37,289 nt of DNA from Pseudomonas gessardii (GCF_001983165.1 NZ_MNPU01000059.1:1-37289), one strand, 5' to 3'; shown: positions 16,780-25,894, counted from the stretch's first letter. Translations and numbers: made by a program. Notes: generated by a model not told the origin, from the letters alone.

Positions 16780-19700
16780 ATGTCGAAATTTTTTATCGAC
16801 CGTCCCATTTTCGCCTGGGTAATCGCCCTGGTGATCATGCTGGTCGGGGCCTTGTCGATCCTCAAGTTGCCCATCAACCAATACCCGGCCATCGCGCCAA
16901 CCGCCATTGATATCCAGGTGACCTACCCAGGCGCGTCCGCACAAACCGTGCAGGACACCGTGGTGCAGGTGATCGAGCAGCAACTCAACGGTATCGACAA
17001 CCTGCGTTATGTGGCCTCGGACAGTAACTCCGACGGCAGCATGACCATCACCGCGACGTTCAACCAGGGGACCAACCCTGACATCGCCCAGGTCCAGGTG
17101 CAGAACAAGCTGAACCTGGCGACCCCATTGCTGCCGCAAGAAGTGCAGCAACAGGGGATCCGCGTGACCAAGTCGGTGAAGAACTTCCTGATGGTGATCG
17201 GCCTGGTGTCCGAAGACGGCAGCATGACCAAGGATGACCTGTCCAACTACATCGTTTCCAACATCCAGGACCCGATTTCCCGGACGTCTGGGGTGGGTGA
17301 CTTCCAGGTCTTCGGTTCCCAGTACGCCATGCGTATCTGGCTGGACCCGGCCAAGTTGAACAACTTCCAGATGACCCCGGTGGATGTCAGCAGTGCCATC
17401 GCCGCGCAGAACGTCCAGGTGGCCACCGGCCAATTGGGCGGCCTGCCAGCCCTGCCCGGCACCCAGTTGAACGCCACCATCATCGGCAAGACCCGCCTGC
17501 AGACCGCCGAGCAGTTTGAAAAGATCCTGCTGCGCGTCAACGCCGACGGCTCCCAAGTACGCCTGGGCGATGTCGCCCGTATCGAGCTGGGTGGCCAGAA
17601 CTACAGCATCAGCGCCCAGTTCAACGGCAAGCCGGCCTCCGGCATGGCGATCAAGCTGGCCTCGGGCGCCAACGCCCTGGACACCGCCAAGGCCATCCGT
17701 GCCACGGTCGCGTCCCTGGAGCCGTTCTTCCCGCCGGGCATGAAGGCGGTGGTTCCGTATGACACCACCCCAGTGGTGACCGAATCGATTTCCGGGGTTG
17801 TCGATACCCTGATCGAGGCGATCGTCCTGGTGTTCCTGGTGATGTACCTGTTCCTGCAGAACTTTCGCGCCACCATCATCACCACCATGACCGTACCGGT
17901 GGTGTTGCTGGGTACGTTCGGTATCCTCGCGGCCTTCGGCTTCACCATCAACACCTTGACCATGTTCGGCATGATCCTGGCCATCGGCTTGCTGGTGGAC
18001 GATGCGATCGTGGTGGTGGAAAACGTCGAGCGGGTGATGGCCGAGGAGCACCTGTCGCCCAAGGAGGCGACGGTCAAGTCCATGGGCCAGATCCAGGGAG
18101 CCCTGGTGGGTATCGCCCTGGTCCTGTCGGCGGTACTGCTGCCGATGGCGTTCTTTGGCGGCTCCACGGGGGTCATCTATAAACAGTTCTCCATCACCAT
18201 TGTGTCGGCGATGGCCCTGTCGGTGCTGGTTGCCCTGATCTTCACCCCGGCCCTGTGCGCCACCATGCTCAAGCCGATCGACCCCGAAAAACATGGCCAG
18301 CCCAAGCGCGGGTTCTTCGGCTGGTTCAACCGCACCTTCGACCGTGGCGTACTGAGCTACGAGCGCGGCGTGGGCAACATGATCAAGCACAAGGCACCTT
18401 CGTTCCTGGTGTACCTGATCATCTTTGCCGGCATGATCTGGCTGTTCACCCGGATTCCAAGCGCGTTCCTGCCCGAGGAAGACCAGGGTGTGATCTTCGC
18501 CCAGGTGCAGACGCCAGTCGGTTCTTCGGCCGAGCGTACGCAAGTGGTCATCGACGAAATGCGCGCGTTCCTGTTGAACGACAAGGAAGGCGAGCCGGGC
18601 GAAGGCAAGGCCGTGAAGTCGGTCTTTACCGTGAACGGTTTCAACTTCGCTGGTCGTGGCCAAAGTTCGGGCCTGGCGTTTGTCATGCTCAAGCCGTGGG
18701 ACGAGCGGGATGCCTCGCTGTCGGTGTTCGAGGTGGCCAAGCGTGCCCAGGGCTACTTCTTCCAGACCTTCAAGGACGCCATGGTATTTGCCATCGTGCC
18801 GCCTTCGGTACTGGAATTGGGTAACGCCACCGGTTTCGACGTGTTCCTGCAAGACCAGGGCGGTGTGGGTCACGAAGCGTTGATGAACGCCCGTAACCAG
18901 TTCCTCGGCATGGCTGCGCAAAGCAAGATCCTCGCCGGCGTGCGCCCCAACGGCGTCAACGATGAGCCGCAGTACGAGCTGACCATTGATGACGAGAAGG
19001 CCAGTGCCCAGGGCATCAGCCTGTCGAGCATCAACCAGACCCTGGCGATTGCCCTGGGTGGCAGCTACGTCAACGACTTTATCGACCGTGGCCGGGTGAA
19101 GAAGGTCTATGTGCAGAGCGAGGCTGCTGGCCGGATGTCCCCGGAAGACCTGAACAAGTGGTTCGTGCGCGCCAATGACGGAAAAATGGTGCCACTCTCA
19201 GCAATTGCCTCTGGCAAATGGATCTACGGCTCGCCGAAACTGTCGCGGTACAACGGTGTAGCGGCAATGGAAATCCTCGGTACACCGGCACCGGGCTACA
19301 GCACCGGTGACGCCATGGCCGAGGTCGAACGCATCGCCAAGCAACTGCCGGCGGGTGTGGGCTATGCCTGGACCGGCCTGTCGTACGAAGAACGCTTGTC
19401 CGGCTCCCAGGCACCGGCGTTGTACGCCCTGTCGCTGCTGGTGGTGTTCCTTTGCCTGGCCGCGTTGTACGAAAGCTGGTCGATTCCGATTGCGGTAGTG
19501 CTGGTGGTACCGCTGGGCGTGATCGGTGCACTGATGGCGACCAGCCTGCGAGGACTGTCCAACGACGTGTTCTTCCAGGTGGGGCTGTTGGTCACCGTGG
19601 GCCTGGCCTCGAAGAACGCCATCCTGATCGTGGAGTTCGCCAAGGAGCTGCATGAACAGGGCAAGGGCATCGTCGAGGCAGCCATCGAGGCGTCCCGCAT

Positions 19701-19947
19701 GCGCCTGCGTCCGATCATCATGACGTCTATGGCGTTCGTCCTCGGCGTACTGCCGCTGGCGATCTCCTCGGGCGCTGGTTCAGGCAGCCAGCACGCAATC
19801 GGGACCGGGGTAATTGGCGGTATGATCACCGCCACCGTCCTGGCGATCTTCTGGGTGCCACTGTTCTTTGTGACCGTGTCTGCCATTGGCAGCCGCAAAA
19901 AAACTGACAAGTCCGATACACCGCACACTCCTAAAGAGGCTGGCTAA
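16780..19947 (+). CDS. emhB: RND multidrug efflux pump EmhB/TtgB/MexB
   Basis: A 1055-residue HAE1-family resistance-nodulation-division pump of normal length. It starts MSKFFIDRPIFAWVIALVIMLVG. The proton-relay Asp pair is visible in LLVDDAIVVVENVERVM (helix 4), and the Lys in ASKNAILIVEFAKEL (helix 10). Two large periplasmic loops lie between helices 1-2 and 7-8. It exchanges protons for drugs, solvents, aromatic hydrocarbons or dyes as a trimer. The stop overlaps the start of the outer-membrane gene (TAATG), so translation is coupled. Substrate range is inferred from EmhABC and TtgABC. Confidence 0.95.
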   Translation: MSKFFIDRPIFAWVIALVIMLVGALSILKLPINQYPAIAPTAIDIQVTYPGASAQTVQDTVVQVIEQQLNGIDNLRYVASDSNSDGSMTITATFNQGTNPDIAQVQVQNKLNLATPLLPQEVQQQGIRVTKSVKNFLMVIGLVSEDGSMTKDDLSNYIVSNIQDPISRTSGVGDFQVFGSQYAMRIWLDPAKLNNFQMTPVDVSSAIAAQNVQVATGQLGGLPALPGTQLNATIIGKTRLQTAEQFEKILLRVNADGSQVRLGDVARIELGGQNYSISAQFNGKPASGMAIKLASGANALDTAKAIRATVASLEPFFPPGMKAVVPYDTTPVVTESISGVVDTLIEAIVLVFLVMYLFLQNFRATIITTMTVPVVLLGTFGILAAFGFTINTLTMFGMILAIGLLVDDAIVVVENVERVMAEEHLSPKEATVKSMGQIQGALVGIALVLSAVLLPMAFFGGSTGVIYKQFSITIVSAMALSVLVALIFTPALCATMLKPIDPEKHGQPKRGFFGWFNRTFDRGVLSYERGVGNMIKHKAPSFLVYLIIFAGMIWLFTRIPSAFLPEEDQGVIFAQVQTPVGSSAERTQVVIDEMRAFLLNDKEGEPGEGKAVKSVFTVNGFNFAGRGQSSGLAFVMLKPWDERDASLSVFEVAKRAQGYFFQTFKDAMVFAIVPPSVLELGNATGFDVFLQDQGGVGHEALMNARNQFLGMAAQSKILAGVRPNGVNDEPQYELTIDDEKASAQGISLSSINQTLAIALGGSYVNDFIDRGRVKKVYVQSEAAGRMSPEDLNKWFVRANDGKMVPLSAIASGKWIYGSPKLSRYNGVAAMEILGTPAPGYSTGDAMAEVERIAKQLPAGVGYAWTGLSYEERLSGSQAPALYALSLLVVFLCLAALYESWSIPIAVVLVVPLGVIGALMATSLRGLSNDVFFQVGLLVTVGLASKNAILIVEFAKELHEQGKGIVEAAIEASRMRLRPIIMTSMAFVLGVLPLAISSGAGSGSQHAIGTGVIGGMITATVLAIFWVPLFFVTVSAIGSRKKTDKSDTPHTPKEAG

Positions 19948-21404
19948 TGCGCAAGTCGCTACTTTCCCTGGCAGTCACCGCATTCGTGCTCAGTGGCTGC
20001 TCGCTGATCCCTGACTATCAGCGACCTGAAGCACCGGTTGCCGCCCAGTTCCCGCAGGGGCCGGCGTATTCGTCGGCCCAGGCGCCGAGCCAGGCCGCTG
20101 CCGAGCAAGGCTGGAAGCAGTTTTTCCACGACCCGGCCCTGCAACAGCTGATCCAGGTCGCGCTGGTGAACAACCGTGACCTGCGCGTCGCCGCGCTGAA
20201 CATCGACGCCTTTGCCGCGCAGTACCGTATCCAGCGTGCCGACCTGTTCCCGGCCGTCGGCGTCAATGGCAGCGGCAACCGCCAGCGCGTTCCGGCACGG
20301 GCCTCGCAAACCGGCGAGTCGAACATCACCAGCTCTTACTCGGCGACCCTCGGGATCAACGCCTATGAGCTGGACCTGTTCGGCCGGGTGCGCAGCCTGA
20401 GCGAAGAAGCGTTGCAGAAGTACTTCGCCACCGAAGAAGCACGCCGCAGCACGCAGATCAGCCTGGTGGCCAGCGTGGCCAACGCCTACCTGACCTGGCA
20501 AGCGGACAAGGAACTGCTGAAACTGACCCAGGACACCCTGGCGGCGTACGAGCAGAGCTTCAAGCTCACCTCGCGCAGCAACGAAGTCGGCGTGGCCTCG
20601 GCCCTGGACTTGAGCCAGGCCCGCACCTCGGTTGAAAGCGCCCGCGTGCAACTGGCCCGCTACACCCGCCAGGTAGCCCAGGACGAAAACAACCTGACCC
20701 TGCTGCTGGGCACCGGCCTGCCGGCGAATCTCGCCACCCAGCCGCTGTCCGACGACCTGTTGAGCGAAGTACCGGCCGGCCTGCCTTCGGACCTGCTGCA
20801 ACGTCGCCCCGACATCCTGCAGGCCGAGCACAACCTCAAGGCGGCCAACGCCAATATCGGCGCGGCACGGGCGGCGTTCTTCCCGAGCATCAGCCTGACC
20901 GCCAATGCCGGCACCCTGAGCCCGGACCTCGGCGGCCTGTTCAAGGGCGGCTCGGGCACCTGGTCGTTCGCACCGCAGATCAACATCCCGATCTTCAACG
21001 CCGGTAGCCTGCGCGCCAGCCTGGACTACTCGAAGATCCAGAAAGAGATCAACGTCGCCACCTACGAGAAGTCGATCCAGACCGCGTTCCAGGAAGTCTC
21101 CGACGGCCTGGCAGCACGTGCGACCTACAACCAACAGTTGCAGGCCCAGCGTGATTTCGTCGAGGCCAACCAGGACTACTACCGCCTGGCCGAGCGTCGT
21201 TACCGGATTGGGGTGGATAGCAACCTGACCTTCCTCGACGCCCAGCGCCAATTGTTCGCTGCCCAGCAAACGCTGATCACCGACCGCCTGGCCCAACTGA
21301 CCAGCGAAGTGACCTTGTACAAGGCCCTCGGTGGCGGCTGGAACGAACAGACCGCGAAAAATGAGCCGGTGAAAGAAGAAGCGCCGAAGCTCAAGTTGTT
21401 CTAA
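19947..21404 (+). CDS. emhC: Outer-membrane efflux channel EmhC/TtgC/OprM
   Basis: The 485-residue lipoprotein has lipobox LSGC (C18). It shows TolC-family repeats: two copies of the alpha-barrel segment, the first near AYLTWQADKELLKLTQDTLAAYEQS and the second near ISLTANAGTLSPDL to QTAFQEVSDGLAARA. ELDLFGRVRSLSEEA and RRPDILQAEHNLKAANANIGAARAAFFPSI are characteristic. It forms the trimeric outer-membrane exit duct for EmhAB. The start overlaps the emhB stop. A strong terminator closes the operon. The C-terminal tail (after about 470) is Lys/Glu-rich and probably disordered. Confidence 0.93.
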   Translation: MRKSLLSLAVTAFVLSGCSLIPDYQRPEAPVAAQFPQGPAYSSAQAPSQAAAEQGWKQFFHDPALQQLIQVALVNNRDLRVAALNIDAFAAQYRIQRADLFPAVGVNGSGNRQRVPARASQTGESNITSSYSATLGINAYELDLFGRVRSLSEEALQKYFATEEARRSTQISLVASVANAYLTWQADKELLKLTQDTLAAYEQSFKLTSRSNEVGVASALDLSQARTSVESARVQLARYTRQVAQDENNLTLLLGTGLPANLATQPLSDDLLSEVPAGLPSDLLQRRPDILQAEHNLKAANANIGAARAAFFPSISLTANAGTLSPDLGGLFKGGSGTWSFAPQINIPIFNAGSLRASLDYSKIQKEINVATYEKSIQTAFQEVSDGLAARATYNQQLQAQRDFVEANQDYYRLAERRYRIGVDSNLTFLDAQRQLFAAQQTLITDRLAQLTSEVTLYKALGGGWNEQTAKNEPVKEEAPKLKLF

Positions 21405-21422
21405 GCGGCGTAGCCACACACG

Positions 21423-21447
21423 AAGCCCACCTTTTGGTGGGCTTTTT
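21423..21447 (+). terminator. Rho-independent terminator after emhC
   Basis: AAGCCCACC (21423-21431) pairs with GGTGGGCTT (21436-21444) around TTTT and continues into a T-run. It lies 19 nt after the emhC stop and separates the efflux operon from the porin gene. Confidence 0.9.
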
Positions 21448-21570
21448 CATGGACGCACAGTTTCGTTCGATCACCGCCCAAAACCCGCCCTCCCCCAATT
21501 GAACCGCCCCACTCACGCCCCGCACCATGGCCCGCACCTGAAAACCACCAATAACAACAGGTCCCACGCC

Positions 21571-22821
21571 ATGAGCACCTTGCACCCTCGCCGGCTATTG
21601 CTGGCAACCGCTGTCGCCAGCCTTGCCCTCCCAGTTGTTGCTCAGGAACACGGCTTTCTGGAAGATGCCAGCGCCCACCTCAACCTGCGCAATTTCTTCT
21701 TCAACCGCAACTTCACCCACCCGACCAAGGCCCAGGGCGGTGCACAGGAGTGGACGCAGAGTTTCATCCTCGATGCCAAGTCCGGTTTCACCCAGGGCAC
21801 CGTGGGGTTCGGGGTGGATGTGCTGGGCATGTATTCGCAAAAGCTCGACGGCGGTGGCGGCTCCAGTGGCACCCAATTGCTGCCCCTGGATCATGATGGC
21901 AAACCGGCGGACAACTTCGGCCGCCTGGGGGTGGCGTTCAAGGCGCGGTTATCGCAGACCGAGTTGAAGGTCGGCGAGTGGATGCCGGTGCTGCCGATCC
22001 TGCGTTCGGACGACGGCCGCTCCCTGCCGCAAACCCTGCGCGGCGGGCAGATCACCTCCAAAGAGATCGCCGGCCTGACCCTGTATGGCGGCCAGTTCCG
22101 CGCCAACAGCCCGCGTGACGACAGCAGCATGACGGACATGTCGATGTTCGGTAAAACCGCATTCACCTCCGATCGCTTCAACTTCCAGGGCGCCGAATAT
22201 GCGTTCAACGACAAACGCACCCAGCTCGGCGTATGGAATGCCCAGCTCAAGGACATCTACCGCCAGCAATACCTCAACCTGACCCACAGCCAGTCCATTG
22301 GCGACTGGACCCTGGGCGCCAACCTCGGCTTCTTCTATGGCCAGGACGACGGCAGCGCCCGGGCCGGCAAGCTGCACAACAAGACCTGGTCCGGCCTGTT
22401 CTCGGCCAGGTACGGCGGCCACACCTTCTACGTCGGCCTGCAAAAACTTAGCGGCAACAGCGCGTGGATGCGGGTCAATGGCACCAGCGGCGGCACCCTG
22501 GCCAACGACAGCTTCAACGCCAGCTACGACAATGCCGAGGAAAAATCCTGGCAGGTGCGCCATGACTACAACTTCGCCCCCCTCGGCGTGCCGGGCCTGA
22601 CCTTGATGAACCGCTATATCAGCGGCAGCAACGTGCACACCGCCACCGTCAGCGACGGCAAGGAATGGGGCCGAGAAAGCGAAGTGGGCTACACCGTGCA
22701 AAGCGGCAGCCTGAAAAGTCTTACCCTGCGCTGGCGCAATTCGAGCATGCGCCGGGACTACAGCAACAATGAGTTTGATGAAAACCGGTTGATCGTCAGT
22801 TACCCGATAAGTCTGCTGTAA
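21571..22821 (+). CDS. OprD-family outer-membrane porin
   Basis: The 416-residue protein has a signal peptide (MSTLHPRRLLLATAVASLALPVVAQ, cut near residue 24). The mature part starts EHGFLEDASAHLNLRNFFFNRNF, typical of OprD-family 18-strand barrels. It ends with a short barrel-closing hydrophobic strand (IVSYPISLL). The GEWMPVLPILRSDDGRSLPQTLRGGQI segment is a family signature. Such porins take up amino acids, peptides or aromatic acids. I chose the ATG at 21571; an in-frame start at 21499 lacks signal character. The exact subfamily and solute are unknown; a role for aromatic acids used by the nearby pca genes would be speculation. Confidence 0.88.
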   Translation: MSTLHPRRLLLATAVASLALPVVAQEHGFLEDASAHLNLRNFFFNRNFTHPTKAQGGAQEWTQSFILDAKSGFTQGTVGFGVDVLGMYSQKLDGGGGSSGTQLLPLDHDGKPADNFGRLGVAFKARLSQTELKVGEWMPVLPILRSDDGRSLPQTLRGGQITSKEIAGLTLYGGQFRANSPRDDSSMTDMSMFGKTAFTSDRFNFQGAEYAFNDKRTQLGVWNAQLKDIYRQQYLNLTHSQSIGDWTLGANLGFFYGQDDGSARAGKLHNKTWSGLFSARYGGHTFYVGLQKLSGNSAWMRVNGTSGGTLANDSFNASYDNAEEKSWQVRHDYNFAPLGVPGLTLMNRYISGSNVHTATVSDGKEWGRESEVGYTVQSGSLKSLTLRWRNSSMRRDYSNNEFDENRLIVSYPISLL

Positions 22822-22854
22822 ACCCGCGACAATCTTGCGGTATGGTGCGCGCCT

Positions 22855-22890
22855 GCCGCTGTTGACCCCATTCAGCAGCGGCCTTTATTT
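22855..22890 (+). terminator. Possible terminator after the porin gene
   Basis: GCCGCTGTTG (22855-22864) and CAGCAGCGGC (22873-22882) pair with one mismatch, followed by CTTTATTT. It lies just before the deacetylase-like gene. The T-run is weak, so confidence is moderate. Confidence 0.5.
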
Positions 22891-22905
22891 GAGCCGGCCC
22901 CCACC

Positions 22906-23802
22906 ATGAAATCCCTTGCCATAGTCGCCTTGTTCGCCCTGGCACTGAGCCTCAGCGCCTGCATCGGCGGGCCCATTGCCCTGACGCCGCAGACCGCACA
23001 ACGCCTGCAAGCCCAGGCGCCGATCCGTTTTCTGCTGACCTTCGATGACGGGCCCAGTGCCTCGGGGTACGCCAACCCTAGCCGTTCGGTAATCCAGGAC
23101 CTGGCCCACAACCCGGTGCAGCCGGGGATCAAGGCGATTTTCTTTTTGCAGACCGAGGCCTGGCGTTCAGGCGGCAGCCCGCGGGGGCGTAAAACCATGG
23201 AGCGCGAGCACGCGGGTGGGCATATCCTGGCCTTTCACACCGCGACGCGCTGGCACAGTAACCATCGCCTGTTAAACGACGAAGACCTGGCCCAGACCCT
23301 GCGCCTGGGCGCGGCGACGATTGCCTCGATCACTGGCGCTGCGCCGAACCTGGTACGCCCGCCCTTCTGGAACTACGACCTGCGCACTTTCGCCGCCTAC
23401 CAGCGACACGGCATGCACATCTTGCTCACCGACTTGAGTGCCAATGACGGCAAGATCTGGGGCTTCAATGCCAGCCCCCAGCGCCGGGCCAACCTGCTGC
23501 GGCAACTGTCGCTGGTGCGCGAACGCATTGCCCTGGGCGAACTGCCGACCGTGGACGGGGTGATTCCGGTGGTGGTGACCTTTCACGACATCAACCGCTA
23601 TACCGCCCGGCACCTGCCGGAATACCTGCAGATCCTGATGGACAGCGCCCAGGCCAATGGCCTGAAGACCGCCGCCGAGCCGTTCTACACCGACCGCTCG
23701 GCACTGGAACGCGGGGCCCTGGCGCGCACAGTGAAGGATGCCCACGAAGTGGTGCACTTGCCGGGGGTGTGGAACTGGGTGTGGGACGCCGACGCCCACT
23801 GA
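22906..23802 (+). CDS. Polysaccharide deacetylase-like lipoprotein
   Basis: The 298-residue protein has a signal peptide ending in lipobox LSAC (C19). NodB-type landmarks are TFDDGP (D47, D48), a later HTATRWH (H111, H117) and RPPFWNYD. Family members remove N- or O-acetyl groups from polysaccharides in a metal-dependent reaction. The usual HxxxH spacing of the second motif is not seen exactly: the two His are 6 apart. The metal site may therefore differ. It would act at the periplasm. The ATG has no clear ribosome-binding site, so the start rests on the lipoprotein signal. The natural substrate is unknown. Confidence 0.78.
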   Translation: MKSLAIVALFALALSLSACIGGPIALTPQTAQRLQAQAPIRFLLTFDDGPSASGYANPSRSVIQDLAHNPVQPGIKAIFFLQTEAWRSGGSPRGRKTMEREHAGGHILAFHTATRWHSNHRLLNDEDLAQTLRLGAATIASITGAAPNLVRPPFWNYDLRTFAAYQRHGMHILLTDLSANDGKIWGFNASPQRRANLLRQLSLVRERIALGELPTVDGVIPVVVTFHDINRYTARHLPEYLQILMDSAQANGLKTAAEPFYTDRSALERGALARTVKDAHEVVHLPGVWNWVWDADAH

Positions 23803-23851
23803 AAGCCGCACGGCCACCCGGGTCCTGAAAAAAATTGTATTGGTTCCCTGC

Positions 23852-23880
23852 GGAATCCTTGGCCACTGCTCAGCCACTAG
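23852..23880 (+). promoter_or_regulatory. Near-consensus hrp box (HrpL-type promoter)
   Basis: GGAATC (23852-23857), 16 nt, then CCACTAG (23874-23880). The known HrpL sigma-factor consensus is GGAACC-N15/16-CCACNNA. This site differs at one base in the first element and in the last base. The start codon of the downstream gene is 38 nt after the CCAC, the usual distance. This is a motif reading by eye; whether HrpL or RspL recognises it is unknown. Confidence 0.5.
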
Positions 23881-23915
23881 TACTCAAAACGCACACACTA
23901 TAGCGAGAGTACGTC

Positions 23916-25475
23916 ATGGTAATAGCAACTAGCTTACAACCGTTAAATCTACCCCCTCCAAGCCAGCCTGCTGTAGCACTGGCGGGTAACTCCGTCTCGA
24001 ATCCCATCACGATTCAAAGCCCGCCACTAAAAAAATCACATGCACAATTCACGTCAAGCTCAAAGTTGACCCCCGATCAAAACTACATTGAAAAATATCC
24101 AGTCTATACAAACTCTTTCACCCTCTTTAGCGACAACCATATAAAAATAACCCATAAAGTCACTTGGGAAAAAACCAAGGATGATGGATATATAAACAGA
24201 AATAACGCTCTGCAAATCGTAACAGGTGATAATTCAGACCTCATAAAAGTCAACCCTTCGTCAGGCAACGACATTCACCTAGAAGTCAATGGCACTCACT
24301 ACCTATTAAAAATCAACAACCATGAAGACTACCCAGAGCAACTGCACATCAAGTCAAAAGGCGGTGATGATCACATCAGGGTTGATCCTCGCGTCACTAT
24401 CCCCATCACCATTGAGGGGGGTAGGGGCAACGACAGGATTGAAACCCTTGGCAGCGGTGCAACCCGTGTCTACGGCGGTGCAGGAGATGACGACATTACC
24501 TTGGGCAGCGGCGACAGCTACGCCGAGGGCAATAGCGGCAATGACAAAATGCGTGGCGGCACGGGCAAGACCGTCATGTATGGCAACAACGGCGCTGACC
24601 TGATGTTCTCCGGCCCCGGCAGCAAGGGAACGTTCAGCTATATGGATGGCGGCACGGGCAACGACACCATGATCGGCGCCAGCCCCTTGAACCTGATGCA
24701 TGGCGGCCCCGGAGAAGACTTGATGTACAGCATAGGGCCGACCACGTTCTACACCGGTCGAGGCCGGGACACCGTGCTGGCAAACCATACAAGCGACAGG
24801 ATCTACGCCGACGCCGGTGATCGTGTCGCCAGGGTTGCCGGCTCTACCCTAAGACAGGTCCGAATAAACGATGCCGGCCACAAAGCCTTTAAAATCGAAG
24901 GCTCAGACAAGTTCAAACAACAAACCCAAGACGACCTTGAATTTTTCAGAAATTCGCCAACTGCACAAACAATGCTCACTGAACTGGACCAGGCGGCCGA
25001 ACTCAATGGTTCCCCCGTCACCATTCGCGAGACCGGTGACCGCCCTAATTATTCATTCCGCAACAACCTCACAAGAGAATACGATAAACAACTAAAAGAA
25101 TATGACGACCTCGCAGAATCCCCCTTGCTAGGTTTTATCCAAGGTCAAGCCAAGGGTTCGGTAGCAACTGGCGCGGCAATAAACAACAACCCCGGCCTCA
25201 TCGTCGAAGAACCGCCGGTCATTAGTCTTTACCATGAAATGGCCCATGCTTATAACGGTGCCCATGGCACACTCCTACCAGGCCAAACCAATGACGAGCC
25301 CAACCTGGAGCGCCAAGCCGTTGGGTTGGAGACCAATGCTCCCGCCTTTGATTTTGACAACAACCCCAGGACGCCCCCCACCACAACCAACCCCAAGCCC
25401 TTTACCGAAAATGCGCTGCGTGAAGAAACCGGCTTTCCACGGCGTAATTCCTACATTCAACCTGCTGAAGAATGA
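23916..25475 (+). CDS. Putative secreted zinc metalloprotease with RTX-like repeats (M91-like), candidate type III effector
   Basis: A 519-residue protein. Residues 1-53 are Ser/Pro/Thr-rich with no Asp or Glu, and an Ile at position 3; this matches the known rules for Pseudomonas type III export signals. No Sec signal peptide is seen. Residues about 149-270 contain Gly/Asp repeats of the RTX type (GGRGNDRIE, GGAGDDDIT, GNSGNDKMR, GNNGADLMF, GGTGNDTMI, GGPGEDLMY). A linker follows, then a metalloprotease motif H440-E441-M442-A443-H444, with acidic residues at 461 and 465 as possible third ligands. The HEMAH context is like NleD-type (M91) effector proteases. The 5' half is clearly AT-richer than its neighbours, which suggests acquisition by transfer. 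A type I-secreted RTX protein is the main alternative, but RTX proteins usually carry a C-terminal signal and repeats near the C-terminus. The target is unknown. Confidence 0.75.
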   Translation: MVIATSLQPLNLPPPSQPAVALAGNSVSNPITIQSPPLKKSHAQFTSSSKLTPDQNYIEKYPVYTNSFTLFSDNHIKITHKVTWEKTKDDGYINRNNALQIVTGDNSDLIKVNPSSGNDIHLEVNGTHYLLKINNHEDYPEQLHIKSKGGDDHIRVDPRVTIPITIEGGRGNDRIETLGSGATRVYGGAGDDDITLGSGDSYAEGNSGNDKMRGGTGKTVMYGNNGADLMFSGPGSKGTFSYMDGGTGNDTMIGASPLNLMHGGPGEDLMYSIGPTTFYTGRGRDTVLANHTSDRIYADAGDRVARVAGSTLRQVRINDAGHKAFKIEGSDKFKQQTQDDLEFFRNSPTAQTMLTELDQAAELNGSPVTIRETGDRPNYSFRNNLTREYDKQLKEYDDLAESPLLGFIQGQAKGSVATGAAINNNPGLIVEEPPVISLYHEMAHAYNGAHGTLLPGQTNDEPNLERQAVGLETNAPAFDFDNNPRTPPTTTNPKPFTENALREETGFPRRNSYIQPAEE

Positions 25476-25501
25476 CTTGGCATAAGAGTGGCAAATCGTC
25501 G

Positions 25502-25894
25502 TCAGCCCAGCGACTCCACCCCCAGTTCGTCCCACACCGACTCGGCCAGGTGAAACGTTGCATTGGCCGCCGGAATCCCGCAGTAGATCGCGCTCTGCAT
25601 CAGCACTTCCTTGATCTCGGCGCGGCTCACGCCATTGCTGGCGGCCGCGCGCAGGTGCAGTTTGAGCTCTTCGCTGCGATTCATGCCGATCAGCATGGCA
25701 ATGGTGATCAGGCTGCGGGTGTGCCGGGGCAAACCGGGGCGGGTCCAGATATCGCCCCAGGCATGGCGGGTGATCATGTCCTGGAATTCGCTGTTGAACT
25801 CGGTCAGGGCATTGAGGCTGCGCTCGACATGGGCATCGCCCAGCACTTCACGACGTACCTTGAGGCCCTCGGCATAACGTTGTTTCTCGTCCAC
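25502..25894 (-). CDS. pcaC: 4-carboxymuconolactone decarboxylase
   Basis: The 130-residue protein is a standard-length PcaC of the carboxymuconolactone decarboxylase family. It has EFNSEFQDMITRHAWGDIWTRPGLPRHTRSLITIAML and the later SRAEIKEVLMQSAIYCGIPAANATFHLAE. It removes CO2 from 4-carboxymuconolactone to give beta-ketoadipate enol-lactone. It is the last gene of the pca cluster and starts 10 nt after the pcaD stop. It is convergent with the protease gene. Confidence 0.93.
   Translation of the reverse strand: MDEKQRYAEGLKVRREVLGDAHVERSLNALTEFNSEFQDMITRHAWGDIWTRPGLPRHTRSLITIAMLIGMNRSEELKLHLRAAASNGVSRAEIKEVLMQSAIYCGIPAANATFHLAESVWDELGVESLG

Noticed and set aside
15610..18921. Very long minus-strand open frame (1103 codons) opposite emhA and emhB
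   Set aside because: It lies fully opposite two well-recognised genes. Its translation is rich in His, Gln, Arg and Gly with no family resemblance, as expected for a shadow frame in GC-rich DNA.
19959..21419. Minus-strand open frame of 486 codons opposite emhC
   Set aside because: It is a shadow of emhC, with low-complexity Gln/Gly/Arg composition and no motifs.
23916..25475. Reading the protease gene as an ordinary type I-secreted RTX toxin
   Set aside because: The repeats are in the middle, the C-terminus (FPRRNSYIQPAEE) is short and not typical for type I export, and no ABC or HlyD export genes lie next to it. It is kept as an alternative only.
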